A DNA stretch of 10,192 nt from Candidatus Tayloriibacteriota bacterium (GCA_023269245.1 JAHFMB010000027.1:1-10192), one strand, 5' to 3'. Counted from the stretch's first letter, positions 1 through 7,213 are shown. The notes: generated by a model from the sequence alone, not told the origin. Program-made: numbers and translations.

Positions 1-1
1 G

Positions 2-154
2 ACGAGCATCAAGACAGGAGACTTTATCGTGGTGATCGGAAACCCCGACACCGCTGGCAGCATAACGGCCACATTCATCCGCGTCATGCCATTTGCTCTG
101 CATGCGTCATCCAGCCTGCCATATGGCGGGCCAGGCATGATGCGCGCACGCTAA
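2..154 (+). CDS. C-terminal end of a DUF5666-like protein (partial)
   Basis: The frame from base 2 is open to a TAA at 152-154 and the gene begins outside the window. The visible 50 residues contain a beta-rich stretch of the form IKTGDFIVVIGNP..GSITATFIRVMP. This resembles the repeated small beta-barrel of DUF5666 proteins (a GD.V.V.G turn followed by G.I.A..I). A short Gly/Met/Arg tail follows. The stop lies 12 nt before the adaptor-protein start, so it is probably the first visible gene of the export operon. DUF5666 proteins are usually exported or cell-envelope proteins of unknown role. The family call rests on a short fragment and my memory of the motif. Confidence 0.55.
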   Translation, partial: TSIKTGDFIVVIGNPDTAGSITATFIRVMPFALHASSSLPYGGPGMMRAR

Positions 155-166
155 CCCGTCATACAT

Positions 167-1831
167 ATGAAAAAAATCCCATATATCAAGAAGGTACACA
201 CATGGATTACGGCGCACAAGATTGCCAGTGTAGCCATAGTGATTGTCGTGCTACTTCTTGCCTATTACGTTTACTCAAAAACATCAGCCTCCAAAACCGC
301 CGCCCAGTACGTGCTTTCCCCTGCGCGCATCGGCACAATTACTCAGACTGTCACCGGCAGCGGCCAAGTCTCGGCAGAAAATCAGATTGACGTCACCAGC
401 GAAGTGTCCGGCAAAGTTCAGACAATCAATGTAACCGTCGGCCAGCATGTCAATACCGGCGACGTGCTCGCGACGTTGGACGCACGCGACGCGCTCATCA
501 GTCTCGAGAGCGCACGCATAGCCTACGCAAAACTGGTACAACCCGCAAAAGCCGGCGACATAGCCAACTCGCAAAATTCCGTGGCAAAATCATATACTGA
601 TGGTTTTAATGCAGCAACTTCCCTCTACCTCAATCTACAAAATATCATGCCAGGCACAAAGGATATTTTCTATGCGTCTGATGGATTTCTGAGCGACCAG
701 CGGGCAACATACTTGATTTCAACTGCTCGCTCGTATCGCGAGACGGCTGTAAAAAGTTACGATCGAGCCTTTGCCCAATATGAAATTGCTCTTCGTGAGT
801 ACAAAGAATTGAATCGCGCGAGCGCGACGACCAGTATCAATTTATTTATCAGCCACAGTTACGATCTGGCAAAACTCGCGTCAGCAATGCTGCAAAATGT
901 GCAAAGCACGCTGACCTACGTCGCATCGGCACAACCTGATTATTATCCCGCATCTCTCACTTCCACAGTCTCAACCGCAACAACATGGCTCAATCAGATC
1001 AATAGCGACATGGCTTCAATCATGTCATCACAAAACACTATTGCCAGCTCTGAAAACAGCTTGAAGATTCTTGCCGCAGGCGCCGAGGATCTGGATATCC
1101 AAAGCCAGCGTCTATCGCTGCAGCAAGCTGAGGAAACGTACGCTCACTATTTCATCCGCGCGCCGTTCAATGGCACTGTCGGGCGCATCCCTGTTTCTCA
1201 GTATAACCAGGCGAGCGCAAATACTATCATCGCTACCATCATCGGTGACCGCAAGATTGCCAACATTTCCCTCAATGAAGTCGATGCCGCAAAAGTAAAA
1301 GTTGGACAATCTGTTAGGATCACATTCGATGCCATCGATGGCCTGAACGCAACCGGTACCGTCGATCGTGTAGATCTCGTCGGAACAGTCACGCAAGGCG
1401 TGGTCTCCTACACCGTACGTATCGCTATTGATACGCAGGATGAGCGCATCAAGCCTGGCATGAGTATGAATGTCAGCATTGTTACCAAAGAAAAACATAA
1501 TGTACTTGTAGTACCTTCGACTGCAGTCAAATCAGTGGGAAATAAAAAGTATGTAGAGACTCTTGCAGTAACCGCGACAAGCACCCAGCGCATGCGCCCG
1601 ATCACCACAACTTCGGCTAGTGCGCCGACACAGATACCAGTGACTATAGGTGATGCTGATGATGCCAACACAGAAATAACCGGTGGTATCGAGTCAGGAA
1701 CAATGGTAGTCACTCGCACCATCCCATCAGGATCAACAGCCGCTGCCGCGCCAAATATATTCAGTAGCATCGGGGGCAATAGAGCTGGCGCAGGTGGAGC
1801 GACCCGAGCTGTCACACGACCAGCCAACTAA
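167..1831 (+). CDS. MacA/HlyD-like adaptor protein of an ABC exporter
   Basis: This is a 554-residue membrane-anchored adaptor that should link the ABC exporter encoded next to it to the extracytoplasmic space. Residues 18-35 form one hydrophobic anchor after a Lys-rich start, giving N-in topology. Residues 70-107 are the first half of a biotinyl-lipoyl-like domain ([23 protein letters not shown]), and 328-360 are the second half ([11 protein letters not shown]). Between them lie about 215 mostly helical residues, much longer than the hairpin of ordinary MacA proteins of about 370 residues. A beta-barrel (about 365-440) and a membrane-proximal domain (about 445-520) follow, then a Gly/Ala/Arg tail. 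No Shine-Dalgarno precedes the ATG, so translation probably follows from the upstream gene 12 nt away. The exported substrate cannot be read from sequence. Confidence 0.88.
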   Translation: MKKIPYIKKVHTWITAHKIASVAIVIVVLLLAYYVYSKTSASKTAAQYVLSPARIGTITQTVTGSGQVSAENQIDVTSEVSGKVQTINVTVGQHVNTGDVLATLDARDALISLESARIAYAKLVQPAKAGDIANSQNSVAKSYTDGFNAATSLYLNLQNIMPGTKDIFYASDGFLSDQRATYLISTARSYRETAVKSYDRAFAQYEIALREYKELNRASATTSINLFISHSYDLAKLASAMLQNVQSTLTYVASAQPDYYPASLTSTVSTATTWLNQINSDMASIMSSQNTIASSENSLKILAAGAEDLDIQSQRLSLQQAEETYAHYFIRAPFNGTVGRIPVSQYNQASANTIIATIIGDRKIANISLNEVDAAKVKVGQSVRITFDAIDGLNATGTVDRVDLVGTVTQGVVSYTVRIAIDTQDERIKPGMSMNVSIVTKEKHNVLVVPSTAVKSVGNKKYVETLAVTATSTQRMRPITTTSASAPTQIPVTIGDADDANTEITGGIESGTMVVTRTIPSGSTAAAAPNIFSSIGGNRAGAGGATRAVTRPAN

Positions 1832-1832
1832 T

Positions 1833-2537
1833 ATGATAGAGATCAGGAAAATTACTAAAACGTACTTGTCTGGCGACAATGCTACTCACGCACTGCGGGG
1901 CGTCAGCTTTACCATCAAGGATGGTGAGTTTGTCGCAATCATGGGGCCATCCGGCTCAGGCAAATCAACATTGATGCATATCCTGGGCGCGCTCGACACA
2001 CCAACATCAGGAACCTACAAGCTCGATGGCCATGACGTCTCCAAACTCACTGACGATGAGCTCGCTAAGATTCGCAGAGATCAGATCGGTTTTGTTTTTC
2101 AGGCATTCAATCTCCTTCCCCGTGCAACAGTACTGCGCAATGTCATGCTCCCCCTCGTGTATGCAGGTATGCCTGCCCATGAGCGCGATGGGCACGCTCG
2201 GCGTGCACTCGAGAGCGCTGGTATGACTGAAGATCGTTTCCAGCACAAATCAAACCAACTTTCAGGTGGACAGATACAACGTGTTGCTATTGCCCGTGCA
2301 CTGGTCAACAATCCGTCACTTATTCTTGCCGATGAGCCTACGGGCAACCTCGATACACAAACGGGAAATATCGTGCTTGGAACATTCCAGCGACTCAATA
2401 AGGACCTCGGCCGCACCATCATCCTCATCACTCACGAGCGCGATATCGCAGAACATGCCGATCGTATTATCCACATCCGTGATGGAGAAATAGTCGAAGA
2501 TAGTGGTTCACATACGAAAAGAATAATACCCAAATGA
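1833..2537 (+). CDS. ABC transporter ATP-binding protein, MacB/LolD type
   Basis: This 234-residue cytoplasmic ATPase powers the permease encoded downstream. It shows Walker [10 protein letters not shown] (38-46), a Q-loop Gln at 90 ([10 protein letters not shown]), signature [15 protein letters not shown] (143-157), Walker [13 protein letters not shown] (163-174) and the switch His in ITHE (201). The QAFNLLP and ADEPTGNLD forms are typical of the MacB/LolD/FtsE group, which drives mechanotransmission or export rather than import. I chose the ATG at 1833, one nucleotide after the adaptor stop, because [11 protein letters not shown] is the usual N-terminus of the family. An upstream ATG at 1794 would add 13 unrelated residues inside the adaptor gene. 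In E. coli MacB the ATPase and permease are fused, while here they are separate genes. It stops with TGA. Confidence 0.95.
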   Translation: MIEIRKITKTYLSGDNATHALRGVSFTIKDGEFVAIMGPSGSGKSTLMHILGALDTPTSGTYKLDGHDVSKLTDDELAKIRRDQIGFVFQAFNLLPRATVLRNVMLPLVYAGMPAHERDGHARRALESAGMTEDRFQHKSNQLSGGQIQRVAIARALVNNPSLILADEPTGNLDTQTGNIVLGTFQRLNKDLGRTIILITHERDIAEHADRIIHIRDGEIVEDSGSHTKRIIPK

Positions 2538-2582
2538 CAAACTACAAATTCCAAAAATAACAAGGGTCAATAACCAAACTTT

Positions 2583-3809
2583 ATGACAACCGCCGACATT
2601 CTTCATGAAACAATATCTGCCTTGACCGCCAACAAAGTGCGCACCTCTCTTACCATGCTCGGTATCATCATCGGCATCAGCTCAGTGATTGCCATGGTGT
2701 CCATCGGCCAAGGCGCACAGAGCTCCATCCAGTCAAGTATCCAGTCGATTGGCTCAAATCTGATCATTGTGTCTCCTGGTGCTACACGAAACTTTGGATA
2801 TGGAGCATCGAGCGGACGCGGCGCGGCCAAGACATTGACCATGAAAGATGTTGAGGCTATCGCTGCAGAAGTCGGTAATATACAGGCCCTCTCGCCAGAA
2901 GTGAACGGCCGCTACCAAATTACCGCCAAAGGAACCAACACCAACACTTCCGTTATCGGATCAAAATCGGCCTATGCAGGAGTACACAACGTCACGATTG
3001 ATGAAGGTTCGTTCATAGGCGACCAGGATGTTTCAGTGCGTTCAAAGGTAGCCGTGATCGGACCGACGGTTCGAGACGACCTGTTCGGTGTCGGAGCAGA
3101 GGCTATTGGCCAAAGCATCCGTATCAATGGCATGGAGTTCAAAGTCGTCGGACTCACCAAATCAAAAGGAAGCGGAGGATTCGGTAATCAAGATGATACT
3201 ATCTATATTCCCCTCTCGACGGCACAACTGTTCCTTGTAGGCGACTCAACCTATGTGACCTCACTCAGTATTTCTGCAACGGACGCTTCTGTCATGACTC
3301 AAGTTCAGGCCGATATCACTGACCTGCTACTTGCCCGACACAAGATTAGCAATGCTGCAAATGCCGATTTTAATGTGCTCAATCAGGCAGATATCGTTTC
3401 GGCAGCTTCGAGTGTTACCGGGACATTTACCATACTCCTCGCCGCTGTTGCGGGTATTTCCCTTCTCGTTGGCGGTATCGGCATCATGAATATGATGCTT
3501 ACCACCGTGACTGAACGCACCAAAGAGATCGGCCTACGCAAAGCAATCGGCGCCACTCGACGCGACATTAACATACAATTCCTAACTGAAGCAGTTGCGC
3601 TGACGCTCATTGGCGGCGCCATCGGCGTGATTCTCGGCTGGGGCGCATCGTATGCAGTGACTTCATTCGGTATTTTAGAAACACAAGTTTCCACAACGTC
3701 AGTACTTCTTGCTTTCGGTGTTTCAGCACTTATTGGCATTGTATTCGGGTACTATCCGGCTCGCAGAGCTTCACGACTCAACCCAATAGAGGCGCTCAGG
3801 TATGAATAA
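2583..3809 (+). CDS. ABC transporter permease, MacB/FtsX family
   Basis: This is a 408-residue membrane protein with the four-helix MacB layout. TM1 is at about 24-42 (MLGIIIGISSVIAMVSIG). A large extracytoplasmic MacB core domain spans about 45-275. TM2 is at about 281-305, TM3 at about 336-360 and TM4 at about 372-391. Between TM2 and TM3 is the conserved cytoplasmic stretch ERTKEIGLRKAIGATRRDI (311-329), the coupling region to the ATPase. The protein ends with the classical PARRASRLNPIEALRYE. With the preceding adaptor and ATPase it forms a tripartite exporter. Family members move peptides, lipoproteins, macrolides or other hydrophobic molecules, and nothing here identifies the cargo. It follows the ATPase after 45 nt that hold no recognisable Shine-Dalgarno or promoter. 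Confidence 0.94.
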   Translation: MTTADILHETISALTANKVRTSLTMLGIIIGISSVIAMVSIGQGAQSSIQSSIQSIGSNLIIVSPGATRNFGYGASSGRGAAKTLTMKDVEAIAAEVGNIQALSPEVNGRYQITAKGTNTNTSVIGSKSAYAGVHNVTIDEGSFIGDQDVSVRSKVAVIGPTVRDDLFGVGAEAIGQSIRINGMEFKVVGLTKSKGSGGFGNQDDTIYIPLSTAQLFLVGDSTYVTSLSISATDASVMTQVQADITDLLLARHKISNAANADFNVLNQADIVSAASSVTGTFTILLAAVAGISLLVGGIGIMNMMLTTVTERTKEIGLRKAIGATRRDINIQFLTEAVALTLIGGAIGVILGWGASYAVTSFGILETQVSTTSVLLAFGVSALIGIVFGYYPARRASRLNPIEALRYE

Positions 3810-3823
3810 AAAGGATTGATTTT

Positions 3824-3832
3824 TGCTATAAT
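3824..3832 (+). promoter_or_regulatory. Extended -10 promoter of the SDR gene (leaderless)
   Basis: TGCTATAAT is a perfect extended -10 element (TGn plus TATAAT at 3827-3832). Only six bases separate it from the ATG at 3839, so initiation about 7 nt downstream would place +1 at the start codon. No Shine-Dalgarno is present. An inverted repeat TTGAT (3816-3820)/ATCAA (3831-3835) brackets the -10 box and could be an operator or chance. The element lies only 14 nt after the permease stop, with no terminator between. Confidence 0.75.
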
Positions 3833-3838
3833 CAACTT

Positions 3839-4522
3839 ATGAAAACGATACTCATCACCGGCGTGAGCCGTGGCATTGGCAAAGCTGAAGCCCTCCAATT
3901 TCTTTCAGAAGGCCACACGGTCATTGGTACATCGATAGATGGAACCGTTGATTTTACGCATGAGCGACTAACAGTATTCGCCCTTGATTTGAGTAAGCCA
4001 GCATCGATCGCCGCCTGTGTTGAGCAAATACAAAACGCCGGCATGCATTTCGACATTCTCATAAATAATGCTGGTGCACTTTTTGATGACGAGGACACCC
4101 ACGTTGTTGTCAACAAGCTTCGTCAAACTCTCGAAGTAAATCTTATCGGGACTATCGACTTTACCGAACGGATCATTCCTCTTATAAATCCTGGCAGTCA
4201 TATCGTGAATACTTCATCGTCAGCAGGATCATTGGCTGGTGCGACAGACCTCCGTCAAACTCATTATCCCTACCACTATCCCGCCTACAAGATCTCAAAA
4301 GTTGCACTCAATATGTACACGCGTACATTGGCAAACCGTCTTACTCACGAAGGTAGCGATATCATCGTCTCATCAGTTCATCCAGGCTGGGTCAAAACGG
4401 ATATGGGCGGCAAAGAAGCATCAATGACGCCCGAGGAAGCGGCCAAGCACATTTACACACTTGCACTATCAAAACCAGAAAGTGGCCAGTTCTGGTTCAA
4501 AGGAGAAAAGTATCCGTGGTAA
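3839..4522 (+). CDS. Short-chain dehydrogenase/reductase (SDR), classical type
   Basis: This is a 227-residue NAD(P)-dependent oxidoreductase with a Rossmann fold, presumably cytoplasmic. It carries the dinucleotide motif TGVSRGIG (7-14), NNAG (76-79), the structural Asn in EVNLIG (101), the catalytic Ser region NTSSSAG (124-130), Tyr150 and Lys154 in YKISK, and HPGWVKTDM (181-189). All members of the Asn-Ser-Tyr-Lys tetrad are present, so it should be active. The substrate cannot be predicted. Arg11 in the glycine motif is compatible with NADPH, but this is weak. The gene has its own leaderless promoter and is convergent with the next gene, with stops only 11 nt apart. The end GQFWFKGEKYPW is typical of SDRs annotated as sniffer/carbonyl-reductase-like. 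Confidence 0.93.
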   Translation: MKTILITGVSRGIGKAEALQFLSEGHTVIGTSIDGTVDFTHERLTVFALDLSKPASIAACVEQIQNAGMHFDILINNAGALFDDEDTHVVVNKLRQTLEVNLIGTIDFTERIIPLINPGSHIVNTSSSAGSLAGATDLRQTHYPYHYPAYKISKVALNMYTRTLANRLTHEGSDIIVSSVHPGWVKTDMGGKEASMTPEEAAKHIYTLALSKPESGQFWFKGEKYPW

Positions 4523-4533
4523 ACTTTAGAGAA

Positions 4534-4890
4534 CTATTTTCCCTGGAGCGCCACATCCACTACATCACCCCTCCCACGTGGGCGATATGAGAATTGACGA
4601 GCACCAAAAAGGATACCGAGTGAACCGATAATATAAATAATGTAGAAAAATACTTGAAGCGGTAGATCGTAGAAGTACAGCTGCAGACCTTGTTGTTCTT
4701 CATATGATATGAATGCGGCCATGAGCACACCAACTGCGATGAGGAAAATTCCTGCGGCAATCCATTTGATTGGGCGCTGAAGAAGACGCAGACTGGCGAA
4801 CGTATCTGTCGAAAGATAAAAGTAGGCAGCCGAAATTATGCCGATGATGACAGAGACAAATATGAAGGTGAGCTCGTAGGGCGCTGACAT
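4534..4890 (-). CDS. Small integral membrane protein, three helices
   Basis: This 118-residue protein has three clear hydrophobic segments at about 7-26, 43-61 and 77-96. A short basic segment (RLLQRPIK) lies between the first two and a basic tail (ARQFSYRPRGRG) follows the third. By the positive-inside rule the 27-42 loop and the C-terminus would be cytoplasmic. It matches no family I recognise and has no catalytic motif. It lies downstream of the 175-aa gene on the same strand, but that gene's stop is 29 nt before this ATG and a -10 box lies between them, so it may be transcribed on its own. No Shine-Dalgarno is visible. The coding call rests on the membrane pattern and the fit between neighbouring genes. 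Confidence 0.72.
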   Translation of the reverse strand: MSAPYELTFIFVSVIIGIISAAYFYLSTDTFASLRLLQRPIKWIAAGIFLIAVGVLMAAFISYEEQQGLQLYFYDLPLQVFFYIIYIIGSLGILFGARQFSYRPRGRGDVVDVALQGK

Positions 4891-4903
4891 GTGTGTACAG
4901 ATA

Positions 4904-4909
4904 AGTATA
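4904..4909 (-). promoter_or_regulatory. -10 box before the membrane-protein gene
   Basis: TATACT on the minus strand ends 13 nt before the ATG at 4890, which predicts a 5' leader of only about 6 nt. The box is part of an 11-bp perfect palindrome AGTAT-A-ATACT (4904-4914), so TATTAT one register upstream is an alternative -10. No convincing -35 was seen. Confidence 0.45.
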
Positions 4910-4919
4910 ATACTAGACT

Positions 4920-5447
4920 TTATAATTTCCTACTATCATATCCCCAGTGCAACAATGCCTGACGTTGCCTCGTATTGCATGAATAATCATAGGGGCGGCA
5001 TTTGTTCGCAACCTGAGCGACGTGGCGTACCATGGCTTTCCAGCGCTTGATCTGACGAACATCATCAGGATGACGTCTGCCCATGTAGTACCGACAATAC
5101 CACTGGAACCAGCCCCGGGGATCATCAGGATGTATCCAGCCTTTTGCTCGCCACACCGAGAGAGGCTGGCTTGCGTTTACACCAAAGAAATTAAGAAGTT
5201 TGTCTCGCTTTTTGGGCCACTCTTTTCCCTGTTCGGCTGGCTGGGCCAACTTGGCATGAGCAAACCACTCTTGTGGAAATTCATCTATGCAATCTGTCAT
5301 GTATTTACCTCCGAACGCACCAAGCTCAAGTATTTCCTGTGGCGTCAAGTGCGGTTTGAATTCCGGATCAAAATTTTTTCCAACTGGCTCAGTCAACTCA
5401 TACGTGTAGTTTGACTGCATGCGGTCATTGACCGTGATAGTTTTCAT
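4920..5447 (-). CDS. Conserved protein of unknown function, Trp/Tyr-rich core
   Basis: This 175-residue soluble protein has no signal peptide or membrane segment. Its distinctive part is residues 90-174: VNASQPLSVWRAKGWI, then HPDDPRGWFQWYCRYYMGRR, then DDVRQIKRWKAMVRHVAQV, C150 and C157 flanking PYDYS, and RQRQALLHWGYDSRK at the end. An N-terminal part contains LTPQEILELGAFGGKYMTD and EFPQEWF. I recall near-identical motifs in unannotated proteins of other CPR bacteria and some fungi and algae, but I know of no assigned function. The many Trp, Arg and Tyr residues suggest binding to nucleic acid or another planar ligand; this is inference. I chose the ATG at 5447 because it sits 6 nt after a perfect TATAAT. 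An in-frame ATG at 5483 lies within the upstream terminator hairpin. Confidence 0.82.
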   Translation of the reverse strand: MKTITVNDRMQSNYTYELTEPVGKNFDPEFKPHLTPQEILELGAFGGKYMTDCIDEFPQEWFAHAKLAQPAEQGKEWPKKRDKLLNFFGVNASQPLSVWRAKGWIHPDDPRGWFQWYCRYYMGRRHPDDVRQIKRWKAMVRHVAQVANKCRPYDYSCNTRQRQALLHWGYDSRKL

Positions 5448-5453
5448 AGAACT

Positions 5454-5483
5454 ATTATAGTATAAAAATCGGCTGGGGGTCAC
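5454..5483 (-). promoter_or_regulatory. Promoter of the 175-aa gene (leaderless)
   Basis: A perfect TATAAT (5454-5459, minus strand) ends 6 nt before the ATG at 5447. GTGACC at 5478-5483 matches the -35 consensus at 4 of 6 positions with an 18-nt spacer. It falls in the loop and first stem base of the terminator hairpin of the gene upstream. There is no Shine-Dalgarno, so the mRNA should begin at or next to the start codon. Confidence 0.7.
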
Positions 5484-5491
5484 CAGCCGAT
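5464..5491 (-). terminator. Rho-independent terminator of the HD-hydrolase unit
   Basis: On the minus strand, a 9-bp perfect stem ATCGGCTGG/CCAGCCGAT (plus-strand arms 5468-5476 and 5483-5491) with a 6-nt loop is followed by a run of five T (5468-5464, the first also closing the stem). It starts 7 nt after the HD-protein stop. Its sequence is almost the same as that of the terminator at 7244-7271. Confidence 0.88.
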
Positions 5492-5498
5492 GCGCACA

Positions 5499-6125
5499 TT
5501 AGACTATAACTCGACTTATCATTTCTGGATAAGAATCCATCCGAGACATTTCGATTTCCCATTTCCTCACAAAAGCAGTGAGATGTTTCCGAGCAACCCG
5601 ACTTTTCATTCCTCGGATCATTCCGCGGATTTTTTCAGAAACCAACCTTACATCAGATCTAAGAAATCTGCCGATGAAAAACTTGTAATGCGTTACCTCG
5701 ATATAGTCTGCAATCTTTGCCACTCGTGCCTCATCACAGTCAGCATCCAAGATTTCCGTTGAGATGTCCAGAATATGTTGTGACTGGCTGCCAAAGAACT
5801 TGCTGACATACACGTGATTTTCCGCCTCAAATTTTTTTGCATATTCTCGCGCCTTGGGATTTGCCTTAGCGTATGGCATGGAAATATCCCCGCCAAACAG
5901 TTCGCCTATGTCATGAGTCGCGGCAAACTCGAATATTTTACACAAATCAAGAGATCCGCCGGCCTCGTTTACCATGACCGCAAGCTGCCAAGCAACCATA
6001 ATGACAAGGTAGTGATGTTCAGCCAAATTACCCATTCGTACGCCTCCACCCCAAATTGCATAACCAGTTTGGGGCTGATTTCGTGTCAATTCGAGTACAT
6101 TAAACAAATTTGTAAGATGATTCAT
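5499..6125 (-). CDS. HD-domain phosphohydrolase, YfbR-like (probable 5'-nucleotidase)
   Basis: This 208-residue protein carries the metal-binding H...HD...D set of HD hydrolases: His37 in LAEHHYLV, His71-Asp72 in HDIGELFGGDI and Asp140 in VAKIADYIE. Spacing and context match E. coli YfbR (H33, H68, D69, D137). Glu75 takes the place of the YfbR general-acid Glu72, and GGDIS.P matches TGDL..P. YfbR removes the 5' phosphate from deoxynucleoside monophosphates, so a dNMP phosphatase role in nucleotide turnover is likely but substrate choice is not proven. The ATG overlaps the TGA of the preceding 88-aa gene (ATGA), which implies translational coupling. A strong terminator follows. Basic residues near the C-terminus (MKSRVARKHLTAFVRKWE) are unusual for a small nucleotidase. 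Confidence 0.87.
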   Translation of the reverse strand: MNHLTNLFNVLELTRNQPQTGYAIWGGGVRMGNLAEHHYLVIMVAWQLAVMVNEAGGSLDLCKIFEFAATHDIGELFGGDISMPYAKANPKAREYAKKFEAENHVYVSKFFGSQSQHILDISTEILDADCDEARVAKIADYIEVTHYKFFIGRFLRSDVRLVSEKIRGMIRGMKSRVARKHLTAFVRKWEIEMSRMDSYPEMISRVIV

Positions 6126-6388
6126 AATCCCTTGATGAACGCCGTCACCCGCGCATTATTAATGATTTCTCCCACATCTTTCGATGGTAAGTAATCATGA
6201 CAGCAGAGCCCTCGGACAATTTCATCGAACTGTTCACCTGTGAGAGCTGTCATATCAGCACCTTCTTTGACAGCCACTTCTCGAAATGAAGTACACCACT
6301 CGTGCGCCTCTTTCCAGCTTCTAAATGGCCCGATTTTTCCCCACATTCGGGACATAGAAAAATTAATTACTAAAGCAAACGGCTTCAT
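6122..6388 (-). CDS. 88-residue protein of unknown function, coupled to HD hydrolase
   Basis: I do not recognise this 88-residue protein. It starts with MKPFALVINFSMSRMWGKIG, followed by a mixed helical segment (RSWKEAHEWCTSFREVAVKEG), then LTGEQFDEIVRGLCCHDY and a C-terminal helix. It has no membrane segment; the pattern suggests a compact alpha/beta fold. A GAAAGG Shine-Dalgarno lies 8 nt before the ATG, and the stop codon overlaps the start of the HD-hydrolase gene by 4 nt. The pair sits between two intrinsic terminators, so it forms a defined two-gene unit and this protein may be a partner or regulator of the nucleotidase. The Shine-Dalgarno, the ATGA overlap and the lack of a competing frame support coding. 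Confidence 0.75.
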   Translation of the reverse strand: MKPFALVINFSMSRMWGKIGPFRSWKEAHEWCTSFREVAVKEGADMTALTGEQFDEIVRGLCCHDYLPSKDVGEIINNARVTAFIKGL

Positions 6389-6396
6389 ATGTTTTA

Positions 6397-6402
6397 CCTT
6401 TC
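6397..6402 (-). promoter_or_regulatory. Shine-Dalgarno GAAAGG of the 88-aa gene
   Basis: GAAAGG on the minus strand lies 8 nt before the ATG at 6388. The same hexamer is used by the 136-aa gene at 9397. The promoter should lie between here and the terminator at 6452-6472; TACACT at 6430-6435 is a possible but weak -10. Confidence 0.65.
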
Positions 6403-6451
6403 ATGTTTGTTGTACATCTACCAATAAATAGTGTAATAGATGCCCACACAT

Positions 6452-6472
6452 AAAAAAGCGAGGACGCCCTCG
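6452..6472 (-). terminator. Rho-independent terminator of the winged-helix/Nudix gene
   Basis: On the minus strand, CGAGG/CCTCG (plus-strand arms 6459-6463 and 6468-6472) form a 5-bp stem with a GCGT loop, followed by C and six T (6457-6452). It begins 12 nt after the Nudix-gene stop. Confidence 0.78.
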
Positions 6473-6484
6473 GTAAAAATATCC

Positions 6485-7207
6485 TTATATTACCTCACCA
6501 CTTTGTGTATCCTCTTCATAGAAAAACGGCATCTTTAAGATTGTTCCCGCTTTAACCGCGCGAAATATATCCGGCAATTTCTTAATCGAATCGAACTCAA
6601 GCGACTCGTTTTTGATTGCTTCATCGATACCAACCCACATATTGTGACCATACTCACTATCAACTATCAGTTCACCATCGCATTCATCCGTATAAGCTAT
6701 CGGAAAAATAACATCAGAAAACAGTTCGTTCTTTATATACATTGTGCGGCGTTGAATGCCGACAATGCGGAATGTGGCATCCAATCCAGTCTCAACTTTT
6801 AGTTTGCGTGATGCGGCATCTTCCAGTGATTCCCCTTTTCGGACTACGCCGCCCATAACACCAATCTTTCCATATGAAGGGTTCGACTTGCGGATCTGGC
6901 TTAATATTTCTAGTTTACCTTTGTTCAATCGAGAGACCACCGTAAGCACATTCACTTTAAATAAATTTGCGGACCCTGAATCGTCAGTGGCAGGATTGTA
7001 ATCTGCGACCAACTTTACACCCAATGGAGACAAGCTGTAACCATCATCATGCTTATTGAGATATCCCTTTTTGACTAGAAATTGGAGGTGGTAATTATAG
7101 AGATCATTAGGCACACCAGCCGGCTGCATGTCGCTGTATCGGAGTGATTTGGCGTTTTTGAGACGGCTGATGATGCGATTCTGTAATGCAGAAAGAGGGG
7201 GTGTCAT
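6485..7207 (-). CDS. Winged-helix plus Nudix-domain protein, probable ligand-sensing regulator
   Basis: This 240-residue protein has an N-terminal winged-helix-like domain (about 5-70: LQNRIISRLKNAKSLRYSDM, PNDLYNYHLQFLVKKGYLNK, DGYSLSPLGVKLV). A Nudix domain follows (about 83-225). The Nudix box starts at Gly120 with Glu126, Arg134, Glu139, Gly141 and Leu142 in place. However, the Glu after Arg is Lys135 and the first Glu of the EE pair is Val138, so two metal-binding acids are missing and hydrolysis is doubtful. Known Nudix regulators such as NrtR have the Nudix domain first and the winged helix last; here the order is reversed. A transcription factor that reads a nucleotide ligand is a reasonable inference. 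The ATG at 7207 is preferred because TATAAC ends 6 nt before it and homologous sequence begins there. Extension to 7480 would run through the upstream terminator and into the next gene. Confidence 0.83.
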   Translation of the reverse strand: MTPPLSALQNRIISRLKNAKSLRYSDMQPAGVPNDLYNYHLQFLVKKGYLNKHDDGYSLSPLGVKLVADYNPATDDSGSANLFKVNVLTVVSRLNKGKLEILSQIRKSNPSYGKIGVMGGVVRKGESLEDAASRKLKVETGLDATFRIVGIQRRTMYIKNELFSDVIFPIAYTDECDGELIVDSEYGHNMWVGIDEAIKNESLEFDSIKKLPDIFRAVKAGTILKMPFFYEEDTQSGEVI

Positions 7208-7213
7208 GGGACA

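Noticed and set aside
1112..1827. Long open frames on the minus strand within the adaptor gene
   Set aside because: They lie opposite a gene with clear domain structure, overlap each other and have no recognisable motifs, promoters or ribosome sites.
5022..5414. 130-codon open frame on the plus strand
   Set aside because: It is antisense to the 175-aa gene, whose motifs are strongly patterned; the plus-strand product shows no family resemblance.
5448..5483. Earlier start of the 175-aa protein at 5483
   Set aside because: The extra 12 residues are encoded by the terminator hairpin and the TATAAT box, so they are unlikely to be translated.
5814..6194. 126-codon open frame on the plus strand
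   Set aside because: It is antisense to the HD hydrolase, which has all its metal-binding residues, and it crosses the ATGA junction of the real gene pair.
5499..6388. Two-gene toxin-antitoxin or dNTP-depleting defence module
   Set aside because: The coupling is suggestive, but the HD protein matches housekeeping YfbR-type nucleotidases, the small protein has no known antitoxin motif and no defence genes surround it.
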